DNA of 64,000 bases, from assembly GCA_026545225.1 (NCBI GenBank), contig CM048853.1, positions 46,735,755-46,799,754 of the forward strand. The letters are read 5' to 3'. How positions within the stretch are numbered: the stretch's first letter is position 1; every line of letters starts with the position of its first letter. A model generated the notes under the pieces. The model searched no databases. It had not been told where the DNA came from and saw nothing but the letters and a program-made list of their open reading frames with translations. Of this stretch, positions 1 to 11,800 are shown in pieces. The DNA is from Cornus controversa. Lineage: Eukaryota > Streptophyta > Magnoliopsida > Cornales > Cornaceae. Made by a program: the position numbers and the translations under genes.

Positions 1-1763
1 CAGTATCTTCTCTGAGTGGGAGGGAGTTTGGGGCAACTGGAGGTAAGAAAAGTGAAGTATGTAATGTTGTCAACCATGAAACAAAAAGTAACATGAGTTC
101 CCCTTATAAAGTGTTCACATTGTTGCATGAAAAAGGTTCACATATATAGTTGTTGTCAAAGGCGTGCCTAGGCTCCAAAAAAGCCCCAAGCTCGTCAAAA
201 TTCAGTTAGGCTCCGTTTGGATAGACAAGAGAGAAAAGAAAGGAGAAAATAACTTTAGTTATGAAAGAAAAGAAAAGAAAGGAGAGGATAGCAATAACCT
301 CTATTTATGTTTGGATAAAATGAGAGAAAAGAAAAGAAAGGATAATATTCTTGTTTAGATAAGATAGAAAAAAGAAAACAAAAGAAAGGATAACAACCAA
401 ATTACTATCATACCCTTTTATGTTTAATGGGACATGGGTGAAATAACAATTTTCTCTTTCTAATTGTTGAGGGCAGTGTCGGAATTATGAAAGTACTACT
501 TAAGTCATTATCCTTTCCCTCCCAATCTTCTCATTTTTGGGAGGATAGGATATGAGGGATTACAATGTGTTGTGAAAAACAGCCGCAAACCAAGTATAAT
601 CACAAAACACGACACAAAACGAATCACGCACAATGCACAGAACACAAAAATTTACGTGGTTCGGCGATGTGCCTACGTCCATGCCAAAGATCCGGCAAAA
701 GATTTCACTATGCGAAAATCAAAACATTACAAGTTTCAACCCAAACCATAGCCCTCGCTCTCTCTCCCTCTTTCTGCGTTTTTAGTGTTTTTTCTTGTAC
801 ATACCTCCAAACCCTTAGATGCCTTTATATATCGGGCTACAAGAGAGTCCTAACCCGAATCCAAAACCCGCAAGCAAAAAACGGGTCATAAAATTTTTTC
901 CGGGAGCGCTGCCCTCGAACCCCCATGGCTTTGGTGGCTTAAGGCCACACCAAAACCATTTTTTGGGTCAATCAGGTCGCAATGAGAGCCGGGCCGAAAC
1001 AAAATTCGGGCCACAACATAACAGGATGGATACCTATAACGATGCCTTAGAGCGCCCCAACCTAGTAGAGATCAAGCCCCTTTAGTCAGGCTTACATAAA
1101 GCCTTCAGACACGCTTTTTAGTAGGCTCCAGGCTCAAAACAAGCGCGCCTTTTATTTTTCATCTTCATATCATTTTCTTTTTTAATTAATGACTATTAAA
1201 TAAAAAAAATCAATATCAATTCATGATCATATTTAATGGATCAAATTGTTCAACCTTATGGAATATTTGACAAAATTCATAAATTTATGGTTCACAACTT
1301 ACATTAATTGCATTTAATGCTTAATTCTGAATATTTGTGAAAATATATGTTTAAGGTTTACATGATTATAGTTTTTAATTGTTTCAAATTTGTAATCGCA
1401 TTTAATTTGGCTAGTGCATATGCATATGAAAGGATTTATAAGCATTGATTACTTGATCTTAATCTATATATCAAAAATTGAAAGGATATATGTATGTTGA
1501 TTTAGCTAATCTATTGAATTGATATGTTGAAAGAAATCCTTATCTTAATATTGACAAGTTTCTGTCACAAGTTTAATTATCCTTTATATACTTATAACTA
1601 ATATGCATTATTATTACATACAAACCTTACTTCGATCAAGCTCGCACCTTATATTGTGCTTAGGTTCCAGAAAACCTTATATCACATGTTTAAATGCTAC
1701 AAATGAGAATGTTTGTGAACAATAAGTCAACAGGTAAAAGAAAATGAAAATGTGTATACTCAC
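1..1763. other. Repeat-rich intron of the EFR3-like gene
   Basis: No exon is recognisable. The interval holds GTTTGGATAG followed by AAAGAAAAG-type purine runs (about 205-390), and an unclassified repeat (565-1030) with the ACGTGGTTCGG word and a run of GAACCCCCATGG-type sequence. Segments rich in CCTAGGC/GCGCCC on both sides (about 160-200 and 1040-1150) suggest that this repeat split an older one. From 1200 to 1620 the DNA is plain AT-rich sequence. Confidence 0.5.
565..1030. repeat. Unclassified dispersed repeat with ACGTGGTTCGG word
   Basis: The block contains TTTACGTGGTTCGGCGATG followed by CCTACGTCC and TTTCACTATG. Similar words in the same order (ACGTGG, then TTCACTATG) occur in the repeat at 34372-35654, which suggests a common superfamily. 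No long ORF or terminal repeats are visible, and the boundaries are approximate. Confidence 0.4.
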
Positions 1764-1898
1764 AACGGATTTGGGGAAGATCTCTGAAAGCAGTTTCTTG
1801 TAACGCTTAACAGGTTGTCGAGATCTTGACCTCAAAGCAGGGCAGCACACACACATGCTCCCACATGCTGGGAATATCTTCCGCGATATAATACCCAT
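1764..1898 (-). CDS. EFR3-like protein, first coding exon (partial gene)
   Basis: This 45-codon exon begins MGIISRKIFPACG and ends FPKSV. It strongly resembles the N-terminus of plant EFR3 homologues, ARM-repeat proteins that in yeast and animals anchor the PI4-kinase III alpha complex at the plasma membrane. Cysteines at residues 12, 16, 18 and 19 match the N-terminal cysteine cluster that is palmitoylated in EFR3 proteins (family knowledge). The ATG at 1898 is preferred over an in-frame ATG at 1943, because the latter lies upstream of a good 3' splice site (TTTTTAG before 1902). The exon ends with a GT donor (GTGAGT from 1763) in phase 0. The next family exon, which should begin near DGPPNERK, was not found in bases 1-1763. 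The rest of the gene must therefore lie beyond the left edge after an intron longer than 1.7 kb. Confidence 0.85.
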
Positions 1899-2530
1899 CT
1901 TCCTAAAAATTTTGGAAGAAAGAAATAAAGAAGTGAAAACCACTAATATCTTCCATCCAAATCATACTAAAGCATGAAGCAATAAACTGAACAAATTGAT
2001 TGTAGAAAAAAAAAACTCAACAAATTGATAGCTTCAAACACAAAATTGCATCATAAGCTATACACACAAATAAACACCAACCAACCAGAAGGAAAGGAGA
2101 AAAAATACACCACAACACCTCCGAAGGCTACGTTGAGCAGAAAGAGATTGCACATATCCAAAAATTGGAGAAATAACACCAACCCAGAAGAAAATAGAAA
2201 ATTGTGGGTACAAAAAATGGCAAACCCATTTAATGCTACACAAAACAAGCAAAAATTAATTTAACGAAAATAAAGAATAAGCAGTAGTTATACAGGCATA
2301 AACAAATTACCCAGAACGTAAAATGATGATTCGACACAGAAATCAGTAACCCCAAAACAGAAGAACACACAACAAGAAATCGATATGGGAGAAGAGGTTT
2401 AAAATTGAATTTATGAATATTGACAAGAAGAACCTACACAATATATGTATGTGTGTATTAACATGAAGCAAACTCGAAATAAATGTTATCGGCAATAGCA
2501 TTGAAGAAAAAAATGAAGTAGAACGCATAC

Positions 2531-2720
2531 CTTGCCCTGAAGAGGCAGATCTCGGGAGTGAAACCTCCCGCAGAGTTTAAACGAAAGGTTTGAAGAACAC
2601 CAGCAAAAATCAACAGTGTGAGAGAGAAAAGGGACACTAGTGTGGAGAGAGAAAGTGGGAGAGAGGGAAATAGAGCACGTGGATTGAGGCGGAGGAAGGA
2701 CTAGATCACGTGCTTGACAG
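2531..2720 (-). other. 5' UTR exon and start region of the EFR3-like gene
   Basis: Read on the minus strand, this stretch ends in GGGCAAG followed by the donor GTATGC at 2530. Together with the acceptor at 1903 this defines a leader intron of about 628 bp. The right end, rich in GA/CT (GAGAGAGAAAG motifs near 2625-2665), looks like a plant 5' UTR or core promoter. The transcription start cannot be placed from sequence alone. Confidence 0.55.
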
Positions 2721-4603
2721 AGTTTTTAGTGAAAAAAGAGACCCTGTTTTGCTTTTGTGTCAGAACTTGGAAGACTAAAATCACCAATACTTTTCTCTCT
2801 CTTGTTTTGGAATAATTTGAATTTCATGTTCAGTTCAATTATTTTAAATTAAACTAACCTCAAAAAAAATATTAAATCTTTTTCGTGTATTCAAAAATTA
2901 CACTACCCCTCCTATGAGACCTTCTCAACCTATGGTATTACTTGAAGTTGCAATTTTATTAATTTATTTTTATATTTAAAATAGTTTTTAATTTGCAAGT
3001 CTTTACCCTCATTTAAGGAACAAAAATCACATGCTGCAATCTTGGATTGATTTTTTTTTGCGCATTTTTAATATATAGTGTCTAAGAATAACTCTTGCAT
3101 CTTAAGGAGCTTTTCTCAACAATTGTCATATTAGTCTATAATAAAAGCAATTTTACTTTCTTTTTCTTATTTATTTTTACTATTCTATGCACTTATTGGA
3201 ATTTGAGCCTATTTAAGTTGAATCCAAAAGTTGATATTATTTAAAGTGTGGGAGATGCTTTCTTATAATGCCTGTGTAATTATAATTTATATGAGCATAA
3301 ATTTCAAATAACTCCTTGCACATTTTGTTCAAAATTAGTATAGATTATTATATCTTTTCAAATCAATCCATGCATTTTGTGAAAACTTGAATATAGATTA
3401 TTATATCTAAATTTGAACAATTATTAAATAATTGAAACTTAAATCCATTCATATCAATTCAGATGGAGCATTAATTTATAAATACAATCTTCTTAGATGA
3501 TAAAAATCACCGAAAGAGATAAGATAAATAACGAATGGGTGAGGAGAACATTAGACACTACTTATTGCCTTTAAATGAGAAAGTAAACTTATGTGATATA
3601 GTAATATTCAACACAAACCCAATAATGCACTTATAAAAAGAAGAAGAATTATTTGTTTAGATGATAAGCGACACCTATAAAAAGAAGAAGAGTTATTTGT
3701 TTAAATGATAAGCAACACCTATAAAAAGAAGAAGAGTTATTTGTTTAAATGATAAGCAACACCTATAAAAAGAAGAAGAGTTATTCGTTTGGATGATAAG
3801 TGACAAAGAGACCGACCAAGAGTTACATGGGATGAAATAATTAAAAACAAGACTTAAAAAATCTAAAATTAAGAGAGGACATAATAGGAAATAATGAAAA
3901 AGAAAAATTTACGAGATCGACCCGTCTATATGGAATAAGGCAAGAATGATGATAATGAAAATACATTATAGTATTTTTTTATATTTTTTCATAATACTAA
4001 TTTGGGCCCCAAAGCAAATTTTTTGAGGTCCGTCGCAATAAGATAAATGTCTTTTTTTGTCAATTTTTTCCTCTAATTGAAAACGTTATTGCAAATTAAG
4101 TTTTTATACGTATTGTTTGGTAATTGAATTTAATTCTTAATTGTGAATAAATTAAGTACTTATTTAACTAAGAACATTTAATTATACAATGCGAATATCA
4201 TTTAAAAGAATAAGTGTCACTTAGAATCTATTAAAAATTTTAAGTGAATGATACTTCACTTATAAGTGAATAATGAATATTTAAATTTTTAGTAAGTTTA
4301 TAACAAATTTTATAATAAGTATTTAAAATTTCATTCTTAGAAATGTTTAGTTTTTAGTTTTATTAAACACCACCTTATGATAAGTGACATTGGCCAATGG
4401 GCTTATTCGTGCTTTAATTAACAATCCACCAATAATTTGTAGTGGGTCAAGCGCTAAGTTATAGGATGGTGCAATTTTGACTTTCATATAAGTTCAAGAC
4501 TCCTTTAATTCATATCGGATGCTCTTGTATAAGTTTAAGACCCTCTCAATCTGTATTCGACGTGATTACCAATATGGGTTACTTGTAACAACAACAAAAT
4601 ATA
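2721..4603. other. Intergenic AT-rich DNA
   Basis: No gene is recognisable on either strand. The only clear structure is the 44-bp tandem array at 3631-3806. The remainder is low-complexity AT-rich sequence. Confidence 0.5.
3631..3806. repeat. Tandem array of a 44-bp unit, about 4 copies
   Basis: The unit begins ACCTATAAAAAGAAGAAGAG and continues TTATTTGTTTAAATGATAAG. Two central copies are identical by eye and the outer copies carry a few substitutions. It does not encode a recognisable protein repeat. Confidence 0.85.
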
Positions 4604-5531
4604 GACAATACTTACTCACCGGTGAGTAGGTAAGCCCTACTGACCGCCGATTATTTCAGTTCAATCCGATTTCACTTGTCATTCTTTATTATTCTTCAAT
4701 TAATTCAACAAGCATGATCAGTCCATTCGTCGAATTCTGACATTTCCGACAATCTACCCCTGCGAAGCCGTTTCTCCGGCAACCCTTCTCAATTCCTTGA
4801 TTGATCTTGCCCGAAAAATCATTGATTACAAGGCGAGTTTTTTCGCTAGCAATAAGGGAAACGCGAGACAATTGATTCGATTAATTGGGATTCTGTTGGT
4901 TTTTTTGGAAGAACTTAGATTACGGCAATTGGGTTAAAGGATTTCGAGCGGTGATAAGAGGTAACTTGACATTAATTAATTAATCTAGTGTCAAAATTTT
5001 CACTATATTTCATCCATGAAAGAGAGTTCAAATTCGTATCACTCAGAGTCATATATATGTAAAACACATTACTTTTGAATTGAACACAAGCAGAAGTTTA
5101 TACTACCCAACCATAAGAGATAACAAAAAGGATATAGAGGAAAAAATTTGAGAATACTTATTTAGTGACGATGGAAAGCCCTTCTCTAAAAGGAAAATCC
5201 TAAATGTGTACAACAAATAATTAAATCGTACATTTGCTATAAGTCTCATATGAACATGAAAAGTAATGCATTTCAAATTTGCTTGAACCCACATCTTGAG
5301 AGGAATAAGAAAAGTAACCACAGAGAGAATTGGGAACGTCAATTAGCCATGGAGAGCTAAAAGAGAAGCGTGAAGCAGATGGAGGGAGGTGAATTACCTG
5401 GTGAAATCAGGTTGAACTGGAATAATTAATGAATTAATTGGTTAAGTAATTAAAGCTAATGCGTTTCTCTTTTATTGAACCACATCAGCGGTCGAACTTA
5501 TTTATTCACCGGTGAATAGGTAAGTATTGTC
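4604..5531. mobile_element. Mutator-like non-autonomous TIR element (Pack-MULE-like)
   Basis: The left end GACAATACTTACTCACCGG and the reverse complement of the right end (GACAATACTTACCTATTCACC) form inverted terminal repeats, each with an internal hairpin around CACCGGTG. The flanking 9-mers CAAAATATA (4595-4603) and CAAAAAATA (5532-5540) match at 8 of 9 positions, as expected for Mutator-type 9-bp target duplications. No transposase ORF is present. The 928-bp element carries a gene-like fragment at 4704-4937. Confidence 0.75.
4704..4937 (+). pseudogene. Captured gene fragment, resembling a plant U-box/ARM protein N-terminus
   Basis: A frame without an initiator reads through ILTFPTIYPCEAVSP, then LLNSLIDLARKI, then ASNKGNARQLIRLIGILLV and FLEELR before a stop. 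The pattern of a short hydrophobic helix, basic NARxxIRxIG and FxEELR resembles the U-box N-terminal domain region of plant PUB-ARM ubiquitin ligases. That assignment is from memory of the family and is only moderately sure. The fragment has no ATG, no U-box and no ARM repeats, and sits wholly inside the TIR element, so it looks like a transduplicated piece. Confidence 0.45.
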
Positions 5532-5649
5532 CAAAAAATATTGGGTCACATATCAGCAAAAGACCTTCAGGTCATGATATCAAATTAGTTGGTATAAAAG
5601 TTATTTGACAATTTGAAAGACAACCTAAAAATGCAAGTTTATTAATTAT

Positions 5650-6060
5650 CATACTTCATCTCGAGGTTTGTTTTGATTACCTTCAAATTAATTTTTTTAT
5701 AAAATTACTTCAACATTTATGTCAGGTCAACGATCTGTTAAACAAAATCACATCTAATATACAATTATTGAAGTTTCGTCAAATTATAATGCTTTTATAC
5801 AAAAATAATCTCGATCAATTTTTTAATTTTTTGACTGAGATAACATGTTATATATATATATATATATATGTCACACCAACACTATCGTCATCGAAAGTAG
5901 TTTTGACATTTTAATTTTTTTTATGTTAATTAATTTTAACTGATCTTACTACTACAACATGAGTACCTGAAGCAAAGTCAACCAAATCTTATGGGAGGTT
6001 GAACATTATATTTTAAAAACTTTAATCCGAAGGTAATTAGACAATCTCTAGGAATCCCGG
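5650..6060. repeat. Dispersed repeat, about 400 bp, second copy at 26990-27385
   Basis: The two copies share GTTAAACAAAATCACATCTA, ATTTTTTATGTTAATTAATT, AAAGTCAACCAAA and ATGGGAGGTTGA in the same order. Their ends are roughly inverted: GATTACCTTCAAATT on the left, and AATCCGAAGGTAATTAGA on the right, which reads TCTAATTACCTTCGGATT in reverse. This suggests a small non-autonomous TIR element. A (TA)n run at about 5849-5869 is present only in this copy. Confidence 0.55.
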
Positions 6061-8875
6061 AAGAAGTTAACCATTTTCTTTGCCCCGTCAAGTGAGGTGT
6101 TGAATTTAAAATTTGTAAAATAAAATACAGGCCAGCTTCACACCACATTTTTTGCAAAAAAGAATACAAGAGTATAGTATATATAACAATCTCAACTTAG
6201 AGGTAGGAGTTATCTTGAAATAGGGATAGAGATGACAAAAACACCGTGTCTATGAGGCCTGGGCAGTTGCGGGACAGAGATGGAGAAAGGGCATCTCGTC
6301 CTATTTATATTGAGAAATTACAATTTTGACATTATAATATATTTTGTATCAAGAAGATATTAGATATATATTAAACAAATCATAAAGTATTCTATTCTAA
6401 TTACTTACTAGGGACTTGCGTCCCTCAACCGATCTCTTTATCAAACTGCATATTTCTTCGCAACTCTCTCTTCTGTTCTGACATCTCTCTTCTCACAATG
6501 CATCTCTCTTTGCAATATTAAAAATATTGTTATTTTTAATATCTTTTGTATTTATTGAAGAAGTCTCACAGAGACTTCTTAGCAATCCCCGACTGAAATA
6601 TAATAAAACAATCTAACGCAAAATTTAGAAAATTTTAGCCATTGTTTTCTTTGGAAAATACTAGATAAACTATCTCAAAGATTCGAGTCATTTGGTTTTA
6701 TATAAACAACCAGACAAGAAGATTATCTGGATTCTAGAAATTGAACATTAGTGTTCTAAAATAATATAAATTCTGTAGTCTTTTAAGTAATGTTTTGACT
6801 CAGAGATTAAAGTGGGCACAAGAGTACAACCCCATGATAACCCAATTAACTCCTCTGGTCAAAGCCATGTTATCAAATACTAATTCACGTCGAATAGTTG
6901 TACATATAATTGGAATTCGACTGTTTTGAGTATACAATATTACTCGGCGTATCCAAATTTTCTCAAACACAAATTTTTGCGCTATATTTTATTATATATA
7001 GTATTCCAACACTATTATATCGATGATGCAACAAAATATTACATTTTCTGAAATATACAATTTTGCATCTCAAAATAGAATGGTAGTTTATTTTCTAATT
7101 AAATATGTTGTATGAGTAACCGTAAAGTCATGATAAAATTATTTTTACGTTGGTAGTTGCCACAGGCCTAGATTGTGCACAACAACATAACCCATGCAGC
7201 AACCCTGGACACCTAGCCTATGTTTAGCCTTACACGTCCTGTTTTCATAGATCACATACTGAATGGTTTCGACCTTCTTGGATCTTATCAAGAGAATAAT
7301 TTCAGTTTGTGCATAGATGACCAACTCTCTTCATAGTCAAGTCTCTGACTAGTGACAACCTCTTCAAACTCAATCAAACTTTAAAATGACACCCTCGTAT
7401 GTCTCTGCACGTCATTTTTTGAAACTACTTTATTGTGACAACGGATAAAAGAAAGTCCGTCTAACAGTTGTCAAGCTATTTTTTTATCCGAGTTTTGTAC
7501 CGACTATATAAAGAAACTAAATATAAATATATATTGCATGGACATTACATTAGTTTCACACACGGTCTCTCTCTCTCAATATATGTATAATGTATGCATA
7601 TATATATATAAAGATATAGGCAAACATCAACGTGGGTGTGAAGCAATTAGCAGACTCGTGTTTTTTATATTTTCTCTTACCTTGGTAATAACCAGCAATT
7701 AAGCTGTGGCTTAGAGTAGCAACAAACGGATTTTCATCCATCGTTAAAATTGTAGTATTAACACTCCTTTTCGCCGCAAATTGAACGGCCTAAAATTGTA
7801 TTAACACCATCCACCTGCTCCCCCAGTACACTCCATAGACAAATTTATTATTTTCTTGACTTTTGGATAATGTATTTCAGATCTATATGCCCAATAGGAA
7901 TTACACAATCTAATATTGGTTATTGATTATTAATATTCTTGTGCATCTTCACATTGTATGAGATGAAAATACGGTTCTCCTAAAATATACTCCGTGTATC
8001 TTTTGATACTCATTCCTCTCCGTTATCAAGAAAAATGAAAAGCTTACACTAACTGAAGGCACCACATAGTAAATACCCCGGTGTATTCAAGACTTTCACC
8101 TTGTGTAGATCGGTGAAAAAAGAAAAAGAAAAATCTACCACCACAAACAAGTTGTAAACATTAACGGTAGGTTTTACCAAACGATGGGTCAAGAATTATC
8201 AAATTTGCAACAGGTAGCAGTGTTAGCTCAACCTTCAGGATAGAGAGGGAGAGAGTAGCTCAACCTTTGGGGTGGGGGGGGGGGGGGGGGGGGGTTGTGG
8301 GGAGAGAGGGAGAGAACCAACCATGCTGTGAAGATAAGTTTCCAAATTTCAAAATAATGGAGAAAGAGACCTGCAAGTAGCACCAATCCAAAACCAGCCA
8401 TGCTAATGGTCCAGGAAAGTGAAGTAAAATAATACAACGCACCAAAGGGTCATCCCTCTCTGACATCCACAATCTTCCAATTTATTCAAGATATCATCAT
8501 GGACAAAAATTTCAAATTCAATGCCCAGAAACAGTGCCATCTCAACCAAGAATCCACAAATGGTTTTCTTCTCGTGTACCATCGCTGATGATACATGTTC
8601 ATTCCATACTCTTGTTGAATATCATCAGATCAAATATGAAATGTTTATACGTATACCAAGACAGAGATATCATAAAGGAACCTAAAGAGAGATTTATATG
8701 TATAAAAGAATTCTAAGGAGAAGAAATTTTGAACACCTCAATAAATAAATGATTTAAAATTGCCCCACTGGTAGAGTTTTAACATATAGCATTTTACATA
8801 AACTGATTTACAAGGTGTATAATTTAGAGATGACAAAACATTTGCGGTTTCATACATATCTGAAGCGCACACCCA
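6061..8875. other. Intergenic DNA downstream of the RPAP3-like gene
   Basis: No protein-coding pattern is supported. A run of 21 G residues (8274-8294) lies within a GA-rich stretch. The part next to 8875 is the probable 3' UTR and downstream flank of the RPAP3-like gene. Short ORFs here lack domain-like composition. Confidence 0.5.
8274..8294. repeat. Poly(G) tract of 21 bases
   Basis: An uninterrupted run of G follows GGGGT. Such tracts are prone to assembly and polymerase slippage errors, so the exact length is uncertain. Confidence 0.9.
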
Positions 8876-11800
8876 TCATTCTTTAAGGCGGTATCTTGGA
8901 CGTAGTTCACCAAGCATTTCTGAGTACACAGTTGAAGCTGCCTTGCTACAAAATTCTTCATCCCATATCTTGACAAGATCTGTTTAGACGGAAATCCAAG
9001 TCAGTTTACCAGGTTCCTATCATTTTTTTCAAAATAATTTGTATGATTTGAATCATCAAAAATCTGAATCTTTTCCTACTATGTATGAAGACATGTCATC
9101 ATAAAGAAACAACCACAGTGGCATTTCTGTGCCCATATGTTTTCATCTCAGCTTAGTTTTTGAAGTGCCCATCATCTAACACCATCAGGAGAAGCAGTTT
9201 ATGCTATTTCAGTTTCAGTATTGATGTTTGCCAAGTGCAGAGAACTCTTGCCTCTTTATGTAAATATTAAAAAAGAAAGAAATCAAATATAAAATAGTTA
9301 AAACCCGAATAAGATATGGAAAGACTATAATGGCCAATGGTCAGGAAGCACCCACAAACCCAATGTTCATCTTTCGACACTCCTGACTCCATGGTACCAA
9401 CAGCTACCCTCAATGGTTTTTCAAAAGTGCAAACATCCGACATAAACTTAACCCATGCTTCATAAGGAAAAGATGAAATACAGAATTACAAATAATTTGG
9501 AAGAGGGTTGTGTAAGAATAGCACATGCATGGTCAGATAGTGGAACCGATATACATGAATGTGTCAGTCCAATTGTATGTTACATATTTATCTTATACTT
9601 AATTCTCTCTCATGAGTTTACATTGAAAGCAATTAGATCTCTATTGAGATAAAGCTAACAGGTTTATCTTATACTTAATTCTCTCTCATGGGTTCACATT
9701 GAAAGCAATGAGATCTCTATTGAGACAAAGCTAACAGGTGTTATGCTGAAAATCCTGCATCCTCAGACACTAACACAGATGTTACACTATCTTTATGAAA
9801 TCTTTAACATTAGAAGGATTAATTTGTGTAAACATACCAGCCCTGTCTTTAGATGAAAGACACATTACAAGCATGTCAAATCTTGACACCTTGGTCAAAT
9901 TTTCTAAATATTTGACAGCCAAATCCATTTCTTCACTGCCAGAAAAGATAACCAAAAGGGCATTAAGAACTTAATTAAGCTTAAATAGATATTAGACATT
10001 TGAGATGTGATCGTCAGGGAAAAAAAAAAAATCATGCACTAACCTGAAAAATGTGGCGACGCACTTAATAATGTCAATTAGTAACGGAGCAGACAAGGCA
10101 TTTTTAAATATCTGTGGTAATGCAACTGGCGATATAGTCTAAACATGCAAAGAAAAAAAAAGTTTCAATAGCAACATGCAATAAGAATGACCCAGCTTAA
10201 AAATTAAAAATAGCACGAGAAAAATACTAGCCAAAATAGTGATGTCCAAATTTTCAATTTCAAAGTGCATGTTTTCACTGATTAGTGCTATTAAATGAAC
10301 AGACACGCTCTTTAAAGGCTGCAAATAATGGCATGGTTAGGATCAGGTTCATGCAATGTTGGACTGGTAACCAAATAGGCATTCGTCAAATTAAGGGACT
10401 CCGCCATTGACAAATTGAAGAGATACAAGTCTATACAAGTGCCTCACAATCTAATTTATTATATGCATACTTAAAGTATCCAAAACTTAAATCACTTCTT
10501 GAAAAAAAAAAGGACAGTATTGCCAACCATTAATAAACGAGACTGTAGTGCACGGTCACCAGAAAGTCCTCGCCAAGAAGCCTCAAATTGATAAGCTGAA
10601 TTTGGTGGCCTGATGTTTTTTGCAGCTTCAGCATTAGCCCGAGAAGTTGCTCGAGAAGCAAGCTCTTCCAATGATGCCATTAATTCTAGTTTGCCAGTTC
10701 TTTGATTTTTCTGTGAAGGACCAAGAGCAAGAACAGTGTCAACTATGGAATAAAAGCACAGGCAGAGAGAGGCAGAAGAGGAATAATCAGCATAGAGAAA
10801 TGGAAAACCACAGGATTGCATATTTCCACAATGCAATATTTGAATGTTTTATGTTAAATAAACATTTAACAATTTGTTATGTTAAAAATATTTCCACACG
10901 GATTTTACAAATCTTCTGCGACTCCATTTGATGATTCTAGAAACAAAGTTCTGAAGACATTTGTAAAGATCATTTATCAGAATTATACGTACACTTGAGA
11001 AATGAATAAATGATATTCAGTACAATAAACTGATGGACAAGGTTTATTTTCAGTACAAAAAATCTAATAGATGGATGCCATGAACTTAAGTCTTGACTGC
11101 ACTGCATGCATCAGCATGCTTAGACAAAATAGGGAAGAAAGACTACTCTCTCTGGTTTGTCCGCATCTATATAACTCCTCGTAGATCAAATAACTGCTAT
11201 TTGTACATTATAATTAGGAGGTAAATTCACATCTTTAGTCATGTTAATTTCGTTTGTTAAAACAATGGGTGGTTAGGGCTGTGAAGCAACAATCTGATAG
11301 CACAAAAACAGAGAGAAATGAAGTATAACAGTCCCTTGCATTGGATCCAACAGCAATATAAGAAGTCCTAAAGTAATATTGACCAACTTAGCTTCAAAGC
11401 CTCTAATGATCCATGGGAAGAAACCAAATCGCATGTTGGCACCCTAAATCACAACTTTCAGGCATAAATATTGTGCCCTTTTTATTTTGGGATAATAATT
11501 TCCAGGATGTCAAAAACAGAGTTGTGGTCCACTCAAAAGCTCGAACAACATTAAACAAGGCTAATATAGTCATCAACGAATAGGCGTGCATGTTGGCAGG
11601 GTTGGAGGGTGTGCATGTATACCCAGTGTCTGAACTTGTGAGGGTCAAGTTATTTTTACATAGCTTTTGGAAATAGTTGATTTTCATGAATTCACATAAT
11701 GAAAATAGTAAAGCTTAAGAATTATTGACAGTTCAATTGTTAGAACAACCTAGACCCCCAAAAGCTGTTGAAAGTTGGCACGAATTTTCTGAGAGTTTTT

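Noticed and set aside
2025-2528. ORFs of 60-80 codons on both strands within the EFR3-like leader intron
   Set aside because: They are AT-driven chance frames with no conserved pattern, and the interval is bounded by a good donor and acceptor.
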